A stretch of DNA of 64,000 bases from Rusavskia elegans (Eukaryota > Ascomycota > Lecanoromycetes > Teloschistales > Teloschistaceae): NCBI GenBank assembly GCA_011316305.1, contig SAUG01000050.1, forward strand, positions 434,001-498,000. The letters run 5' to 3'. Positions 57,101-64,000 of the stretch are shown in pieces. A program made the translations under genes and the position numbers. Position 1 is the first letter of the stretch, and every line of letters begins with the position of its first letter. The notes below the pieces were generated by a model. It was given only the letters and a program-made list of their open reading frames with translations. It was not told the origin of the DNA and did not search any database.

Positions 57101-58967
57101 CCATCACCAGGTTTGGTGCATTTTGGTATGACGTCTTACCTGTAGACGCAGGGATATCGCTTCCACCTACAACTTTGAAAGCACGATGTGAGAGATGCTC
57201 CCGTCTGTTGGCGAGCGTGTAAGCGAGGTCGCCGAGTTTGTCGGCCATATCCGGTCTCCTGTTGAGCCACTCCTCGTATCCGCTGGTCATCTTCTTCAAG
57301 GACGGGGCAGAAGCGGCCGAGAACAGCAACAACTGCGGCACATCCTCCACTTGCCCCTTCCCGTTTTGCTTGGGGAGGTCGAAGCTGGCCGCTGAATCCA
57401 CGATAACGTGTGCATTAGAACCACCGAGACCAAAACTGTTAACGCTGACTCGCTCGTCTCTATCCGCAGGGAAAGGTGTGGGTTCGACCGGCACAGTTAG
57501 CTTCCAATTCTCGAATGGGATCCTCGGGTTCGGAACGTTAAACTTGATGTTAGGTGGAATGGTGCGATTTTCGAGGGACATTACCGCCTTGATCAGAGAA
57601 ACGAGACCAGAAGCACCTTCTGTATGGCCTACATTAGGCTTGACGGAAGTGATATGGATACCGTGATCTCCGAAAATCTTGGCCACTGCGCCGGTCTCAA
57701 GAGGATCACCGACAGCAGTACCGGTCCCGTGGCATTCGAAATACGCGGTTTTGGAGAAATCCCTAATGCCCGCCAGTTCGTACGCTTTACGGATCATGGC
57801 TTCGTGAGCGTCCGGATTGGGCTGTGTGATCCCTTGCGTCTTGCCATCAGAGTTTGACATGACGGCTCTGATAACGGCACGGACGGGGTTACCATCGCGG
57901 ACAGCTGCATCCAGAGGTTTGACGTAGATGGCTGTGACGGCCTCGCCGCGAGCGTATCCATTCGCATCGGCAGAAAAGGTCTTGCATGAGCCATCGGGGC
58001 CAAGGATGCCCTTTTCGCTCATCGACTGGGTCGTGCCAGGTGCCATAATCAAAGTAGAACCGGCTACAATAGCTCCTTCACAGACGCCTCGCTGCATGGC
58101 TGTACATGCGTCATGGAGGCCAATGAGCGCGGAAGAACATGCTGTGCGAATCGTTATGCTTGGTCCCTGGAGACCAAATTCGTACGAGATACGATTGCTG
58201 AGCATCCAGTCGTTGTACCCGTCGATCCGGTTCGCGCCGTGGGAGAGGGGATCACGATTCATCATCTCTCCCCAGTCCTCACCCATGTTGCCGACATAGC
58301 AGCCAATCGCTTTGCCCCTGAAACTTATATCTCCTGCATCATCAAAGGCCTCGCGTACAACCTCTAGCAACCGCCGCTGCTGTGGATCGGCATACTCAAG
58401 CTCGGCCCGGCTCAGCGAAAAGCGCGTAGAGTCGAAAGCGCCCAATTTGACACTCTCGTCCAGAAAATAGCCGTACTCTGAAGCGATTGCGCCGGGCCGG
58501 TTGTCGGTCCTGTAGTAGGCGGATATGTTGTACCGTGACTCGGGCACTCGGCTGCGTCCGTCGCCTTTATTGATGAGGAAATCCCAGAATTCTTCAGGTG
58601 ACGCCGAGCCACCTGGGAGACGCAACGCCATGCCGCAGATGGCAATGGGAATGCTCGGTTCGACGTTGCTAAGGTTTTTGGAGATGCTGGAAGGGGTGGT
58701 GGTGCCTTTCATACCATGGACACCGTTGGTGTGGGCATAACCGTTCATGGCGCCGCCATGAGACGATCCATTCGTCCCGTTGGTATGCGACAGATCGGTC
58801 AAACCGTTGATATGGGCATCACCGCTGTGATGTGAGATGCCATTCGTGCCATTCATGTGGGTGGGATCACCGTTCGTGCCGTTCGTATATGTACCACTGG
58901 TATCCGACGTGCCGTCGACGCCGTTGACACCGTTGGCGTGCGCGATAGCAGCTGTACCATGCACCAT
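51174..58967 (-). CDS. Highly reducing polyketide synthase (KS-AT-DH-cMT-ER-KR-ACP)
   Basis: Exons 58967-53403, 53352-53068, 53011-52596 and 52536-51174 give 2542 residues. An unusual N-terminal ~95 residues are built of short NG/TNG/HTNG repeats. KS (~105-530) has TACSSA (Cys near 277), ECHGTGTAVGDP and KPNVGHTEGASG. AT has GHSSGELAAAY (~712). DH has HMIQGTIVFPAAGY (~1023) and HPAVIDAALQSG. The methyltransferase region has ILEISASTGGS (~1452), where ExGxG glycines are replaced by Ser, so activity is doubtful. ER has IHSACGGIGMAALQ (~1955). KR has LLAGGLGGIA (~2168) and SNYAGAN. ACP has LGLDSQVSIEM (~2493). There is no thioesterase or reductase, so release needs a partner. An adjacent, divergent alpha-oxoamine synthase (60210) fits that job, as in fumonisin-type pathways. 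Intron 1 uses GC-AG. Confidence 0.95.
53353..53402 (-). other. GC-AG intron in the polyketide synthase
   Basis: Donor is AAG|GCATGT and acceptor is CTAATAG|GACG; removal gives SYK-DVSEVLGH at the start of the enoylreductase domain. The +1 GT needed for a normal donor is GC. No GT donor within a few bases restores frame. Confidence 0.8.
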
Positions 58968-60209
58968 TTGGATTGGCTGACTCGTCGAATGATGGAGTTA
59001 TTCAGTGTGAGCGGATATGGCTCAGCTGTCCTCAAAAGAGTGATTGTTCTGAAGGATGTTTTAGGTTGTGAGGAGGTGAGGCTCAGCTATGGAGAGCAGA
59101 TTGAATGTTGCGGAGAAAGAACGTTTCTGTCGTGGGTGGTATATGAGCGTGTGTTCGATAGGTAACTCCAATGCTTCCAGAGGGCACGATTGCAGGTATT
59201 GATGTCACTTGATGGGAATGGCAGTGTACAGACAATTCAAGCTGTGCCAGCAAGTCATCGACTTAGTTGAAGGCCTGGTTGTATTGTAATAGTCACTGGC
59301 CACATTCCCTTTGATCATCACCCCAACATCGCCCCGTATTCCGAACACCAATAAGCGGTGTCGAGACATTGTTTTAGACGGGCCCGAACAAGTAGGGTCG
59401 CCTCTCCCGAACGTCAGTATTGCTTGTTACTTCCTGATCCGGGATCAAGAAGCGCAATTGACAAGTCTCGGAGGTGTATTTCGGCACGTTTGGTCGAACG
59501 TGGGGATTTGTAGCAAGTTGGATTTTCCAAGCAACCGTTCACCTGCAGTAGATGCGGCTGAGCTAAGATCTACGCGGCTAAACGGAGATCTACAACCGGG
59601 AGGCGCGCCAAGAGCCCGACGAACGGCCCGACCCTGTACAGTGTACTCGCGGCGTGCAGAATCGTTCGGACACTTCGACTTGGCGAATTGGGCACTCGAA
59701 ACCACGACTGCCAGCCAAATCGAATGCCGGGTTGAACATTCGAGACTACGACTGCCAGCCAAATCGAATACCGGATTGGACACTCGAAACCACGACTGCC
59801 AGCCAGATTGGATGCCCTGTCAATGCATGAGACTAGGCTTGGTGTCCCAATTTTTCTGCACCCCGCGAGAGTGTACTGGGTCACTACGGAGGTAGCTTGA
59901 CTCGCTTGAGTTAAGCCACGGACCCCGATGGCGTTCGGAAGTTCCTCAATCCACCATGGACCACCAAGATTTGCTCATGGCCTTGACTACTCGGAGCCTT
60001 ATGGGCTTGAGAATCCCGCTGGCATGTCGGCTTGACCTGCTTACTGTTGCAGCCCGCGGAGCCCCTTCATTCGGGATGATTGTTCCAGAAGACCCGAGTC
60101 TACCCTTGTCGAAAAGACTACGACTTGATATTGTGTCTTCTGAACCAAAAATTGCAGAGAGACGCTCACATTCCTCACAATTCGTTCCATCTCCAGCCAC
60201 AGCGCTACC
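58968..60209. promoter_or_regulatory. Divergent promoter region, PKS / oxoamine synthase
   Basis: 1242 bases between two divergent start codons, likely a shared regulatory region for co-expression. It contains a 44-base tandem repeat (59687-59816). ORFs up to 194 codons here run through the repeat and show no family features. No cluster transcription factor gene lies in the window. Confidence 0.5.
59687..59816 (+). repeat. Tandem repeat, 44-base unit, ~3 copies
   Basis: Copies start at 59687, 59731 and 59775; the last lacks two bases. Each carries cgactgccagccaaatcgaa (or a close variant) preceded by a cactcgaaac-like stretch. Copies differ at several positions, so it is an imperfect minisatellite inside the PKS/oxoamine-synthase promoter region. 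Confidence 0.85.
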
Positions 60210-61745
60210 ATGACGGTCAGCTTGACGGAACCCACCACGACGGATCACGGTGCTCAATGGAGACGTGAATGGGCAGACGCGCAAAAGATCAAAGGACCTG
60301 GCCTGAAAGGAGGTCCTACCTTTTATCGAAACATCGAAGAAGAGCTAGACCTCGCGAGGCAAACCGGTGGGGGCCTTCCCTTGCACCTCCCCAGCCATAC
60401 CATAGACTTCTCCACCTGCGACGTTCTTGGTCTCGGCCGTACTGGCGCCTTGAGAGAGGAATTCTTGAAAGAGCTTGAAGCCAACCCTGGCTTTCAGATA
60501 ACCGCTGGCGGATCGCGCCTTTGCGATGGGACCCACGTATACCATGACAACTTTGAGCGAGAAATCGCTGAGCTTGTAGGAGTCGAGTCAGCACTCGTCG
60601 TGCACTCCGGATGGACTGCCAACCAAGCCATTTGGTCCACTGTGCCCCGTTCTGGGGACGTCATTGTTTACGACGAATTGATGCATGCAACCGCTCTTGC
60701 CGGCATGAAGGTCAGTCTGGCGCTGGAGCAAAGGCCTTTCCGTCACAATGATGTAGACCACTTCATTGAGATAATGGAAGATATAAAAGAAAGTTCGCCT
60801 CAAGTGAAAGCTGGAAAGCGCTGTGTCATTATCGGTGTCGAAAGTTACTATAGCATGGACGGCGACATCTGTCCCCTCAGAGAGCTTATCGACGCCGCCA
60901 AGGACATCTTTCCACAGGGAAACGCACAGTTCATCGTCGATGAAGCGCACAGCTTTGGTTGTATGGGTCCCGGGGGCTTGGGCTTCGTGAAAGAGCAAGG
61001 CCTTGAGAACGAGGTCGCAATCCGAATGATTACACTCGGCAAAGCTTTAGCTGCGTCTGGTGGTAAGTGTCGAGAAAGCACCTTCGCTTCGAATGGAGCT
61101 GACAGCAATGGCAGCTTGTATACTGTCCAACAACACCATTCGCTCACTCCTCATCAATCAGGCCAAAGTCATGATCTGCTCAGTAGCGCCCGCATTCCCA
61201 CTCTCAGCCGCCGGCCGTGCCGGATTCAGAGTAATGCAATCCGAGAAGGCGCAGAAGGTAAGCTCGCTATCTGTCGCAGTCAAATCGATCGGGCTAATGC
61301 ACCCTAGGCTCGTGAGTATCTGCACGATCTCACCCTCTTCTACCTGGACACCCTCACCTCCAACCCCATCTACAAAAAAGCCAACGCCAAAGGCCTCCTC
61401 CGAATGCCCGTCCACGAAGACGGAGACTGGCACGAAGTACCCATAACTCATATCGTCCCCATATGGTGCAAACCAAAGCACGCCCACTATCTGTCCTTTC
61501 ATCTGGTGCGGGACGGCATCAACGGAACCCCCATTGTATTCCCCGTTGTTGCCAGGGGCGAGGACCGGGTGCGAATTTTCCTGCATGCGCACAACACGCA
61601 CGAAGAAGTGGAGTTCTTGGTGAAATCCATTTGCTCCTGGGCCGAAGAGATGTTGGAGATTGAGGCGAGCGGCGATAAGAATAGGCTTCCAAGTGCCGCT
61701 CGTCTCGCGTACGATCTGATGGAGGCGGAAAAGGGGGAAAACTAA
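60210..61745 (+). CDS. PLP-dependent alpha-oxoamine synthase
   Basis: Exons 60210-61062, 61106-61257 and 61308-61745 give 480 residues. Fold-type I aminotransferase of the group that includes serine palmitoyltransferase, 5-aminolevulinate synthase and 8-amino-7-oxononanoate synthase. Visible are YHDNFEREIAELVG, VESYYSMDGDICPLRELIDA, IVDEAHSFGCMGPGGLG (cofactor-binding Asp and His), and ITLGKALAASGA with the Schiff-base Lys. The C-terminal domain has THIVPIWCKPKHAHYLSFHL. Such enzymes condense an acyl thioester with an amino acid with loss of CO2. No N-terminal membrane helix as in Lcb2 is evident, and the start has no mitochondrial presequence, so a metabolic synthase is likelier than a housekeeping one. 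Head-to-head with a release-less reducing PKS, it is the probable chain-release enzyme (inference from fumonisin- and AAL-toxin-type clusters). Confidence 0.9.
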
Positions 61746-62463
61746 ACGATGGGAGGTATCTTTGAGCGAAATCCTGTAGATAGACAGCAGTGTATCAATA
61801 CGAATGAGTTTCCGTTGATTAGTGCTGGGTGCATTTCGTCGACATGGGTGAGATTCTAATCAATTTAAACAATGAAAGTTTCTTGTGTGTTCACTATATA
61901 TGATTTTAACAATCTCGAAATGTTCAATGTCAGTAAAAAAGGGACTTCTATGCCGTGTTGCTCAGAAGAGAATGCGCTAATTGCCTGAAGCCAGTGTCTA
62001 TAATCCTCAATGCCGCGAACATAGCCTAAATCAACATAGAGCCACCCCACAGCAACCACCGGACAAGTCTCTCAAGATGCAGAACACGTTCCAAATCACT
62101 ACGATAGCAACAATATGCCATCCAACATATGCCCCAAAAAGCAGCTGATGTGATGTAACGCGGGCATTCAAAACATCGTTACAACGAGTTTCTATATCGA
62201 GGCACCGAGTGGGCTACACCTCTCCTTGCCATTGATCATCAACACCTGCTACCGGAGCGCAGACAACGAGAGACCGAGAGCGAATATATCACGACATGCA
62301 GGTATGTACATATGGCTTAGACGTTCAATCTCACCAGAGAGGTAGGTGCCCAGTTTTCCATCCCCGATAGAACTGCACCGGCCAACCCACGCGCGATTTT
62401 GCATCTCATATTTTCCTTTCGACGGAAAACCTCCATCTACCGTTTCCCGTAGTTTTCCTCACC
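61746..62463. other. Intergenic, convergent 3' ends
   Basis: Between the 3' ends of the oxoamine synthase and the SDR. Partly A/T-rich; nothing recognised. Confidence 0.4.
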
Positions 62464-64000
62464 TCACATATTACCCGCAACGCTCTGGGTGATTCCACCA
62501 TCGACGATAGAAATAGTTCCCCACAAGTATTCGTTGGTGGCGAGAGTGAGGAGAGACTGTAGCAGGTATTAGCGAGAATTTTTGATACGACATCATCGTC
62601 ATCGACTCACGGTCGCCAAGTCCTTTGCATTGCCCATACGACCAGGAGGAACCCTCGCCCCGATGCGCTCCATTTCCTGCTGAAAGAGTGCGTCTTCCTG
62701 TGGTGTGCTCTCGTTGTCATCACCGGAGCCACCAGTCGTCATTTCTGAGGGGAACCAGCCTGTGGGAACATATTCGGTGGTTAGACATGCTCCGCTTTAT
62801 ATAATTGTCGGTTTTTCTTGGTGATGAGAATTGGAGTTTGAAATTAGAAAAAGGGTTCTACGTACCAGGGGCGATACCGTTGACACGGACGTTGATATTC
62901 TTGTGGCTTAGATCGTAGGCCAGCTGTCGGGTTACATGCACAGCGGCGGCCTTGCTCACCTGGTCGTCTTGTTGTCAGTCTCGTGCCTGAGCGCCCATCG
63001 CCAATCTGGATTTCCCCATGCTCAACATACGTACATTGTAGGCTAATTGAGAATCCTCGGTCCTGCGAGATACAACGGGTCAGAATGACGTTGTTTCAGA
63101 CCCTGAGAGAACAGAAGAAGATTCTCTCACATCCTAAGAAACCCGCTATTAGACGTGTTGTTGATCACGCTGCCCATCTTGCCGGTGGGGCTGGAGATTG
63201 ATTTGGCGAGAAGTGGCAGGAACGCCGCCGTCACGAAGTAAATGGATGTGGCGTTCGTAAGGAAAGCTATGGACTTTCCTTTAGCCTGAACGCGATCGCC
63301 GGAATGGTGGACAAAGACAAATCAGTCCTCACCCTTCTGCCAAGCATCGATGCTCTCATCAAACATGGCTTTCCCAAACGCCTCCGGTCCAGCTTCCGGG
63401 TCTATACTTGGCTTTGCGGTCCAAATGCCGGCATTGTTGACGAGCCTGGTTACCGATCAAACGGTCAGTCTCTGCCTTGTCGTCCAGTTGGTCGGGCTCC
63501 AGGCAATTGTGGGTTGGTGGGATAGAAGTACAGGTTAAGATAACCCTCAGTCTTCGTGATGTGATCCACGACCCCCTTGATGCTCTCCTTGCACGTTACA
63601 TCCATGGCAATCGGGATGATACTTCCGCCTTCCGAACCGAGCTTATCTGGGGACCCGTGGATGCGGGCGGTTGTCTCCAGAGTCTCAAGGCGGCGTCCAG
63701 TGATATAGACTTTGCATCCATTGGTGGCCAAAGCCTTGGTCAACACTAATCCAATAGGTCATTGTGAGAGCTGCAAGATCTGTTTGCGGATAAGAGCGAG
63801 GGAGAAGAAGACAAACGAAAGAGGCGATGTGAGGAGGGTCGATGATATGACAAAACATACTCAAACCAATTCCAGTACCTCCGCCAGTCACTGGTAGAGC
63901 TGTTAGTGATCGAATGCAAAGAGAGTAAGGAGCGCGCCAATCATTGCGTACCGAGAACAACCCAGTCTTTCACGGAGAATAGAGAGGCGGCTGAAAGGCA
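62464..64000 (-). CDS. Short-chain dehydrogenase/reductase, 5' partial
   Basis: Nine exon pieces are visible (64000-63952, 63890-63861, 63745-63532, 63445-63333, 63266-63131, 63062-63035, 62959-62866, 62759-62611, 62556-62464), all in consistent phase; the start lies beyond the window edge. Rossmann motif VTGGGTGIGL, VYITGRR (cofactor), LVNNAGIW, catalytic Ser in NTSNSGF and Tyr/Lys in YNVSKAA, which is split by an intron, then a C-terminal GTISIVDGGITQS. This is the 3-ketoacyl-ACP-reductase/rhamnolipid-reductase type of SDR. Its high intron count contrasts with the intronless SDR at 45149. If part of the PKS locus, it could reduce a 3-keto group of the released amino-ketone, as the SDR does in fumonisin-type pathways; this is inference. 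It may equally be a neighbour outside the cluster. Confidence 0.85.

Noticed and set aside
59311..59895. 194-codon ORF upstream of the PKS
   Set aside because: It runs through the 44-base repeat, whose length is not a multiple of three, and has no family features.

Overview
The window looks like filamentous ascomycete nuclear DNA (Pezizomycotina; Dothideomycetes is my best guess, from family resemblance rather than any search). The evidence is short introns, mostly about 50-90 nt and GT-AG, dense genes on both strands, and fungal-specific families. Gene models below were spliced by hand so that each exon keeps frame and rebuilds family motifs; most were not visible as single ORFs.

The left part (1-30.2 kb) is mainly housekeeping. 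In order it holds a Rec8/Rad21-type kleisin cut by the window edge, a large RRM protein, a Fmp46-like redox protein, a thiol peroxiredoxin, an F-box-like protein, an acyl-protein thioesterase, a secreted two-domain fasciclin protein, the RNase P/MRP subunit Pop1, a DUF1348 protein, a broken cysteine-rich gene with an in-frame stop, Tyw3 and Trm44 tail to tail (both tRNA modification), Gna1 (UDP-GlcNAc pathway) and a Rax1-like RGS membrane protein. The stretch 30.2-36 kb is gene-poor and holds a small secreted protein with 22 cysteines and a small F-box-like gene.

From 36 kb the window becomes accessory. A PTH11/rhodopsin-like receptor precedes a probable terpene locus: a class I terpene cyclase of the fusicoccadiene-synthase type lacking the usual C-terminal prenyltransferase domain, an intact P450, a decayed second P450, an SDR, and a degraded tandem copy of that SDR. 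Two non-cluster genes follow: a DUF2461 protein and, overlapping it on the opposite strand, a membrane protein with an early stop.

The right end (51.2-64 kb) is a second locus: a 2542-residue highly reducing polyketide synthase (KS-AT-DH-cMT-ER-KR-ACP, no release domain), a divergent PLP-dependent alpha-oxoamine synthase, and an SDR running off the edge. This trio matches the core logic of sphinganine-analogue pathways (fumonisin/AAL-toxin type), in which the oxoamine synthase releases the polyketide by decarboxylative condensation with an amino acid and an SDR reduces the ketone. The product cannot be read from the sequence.
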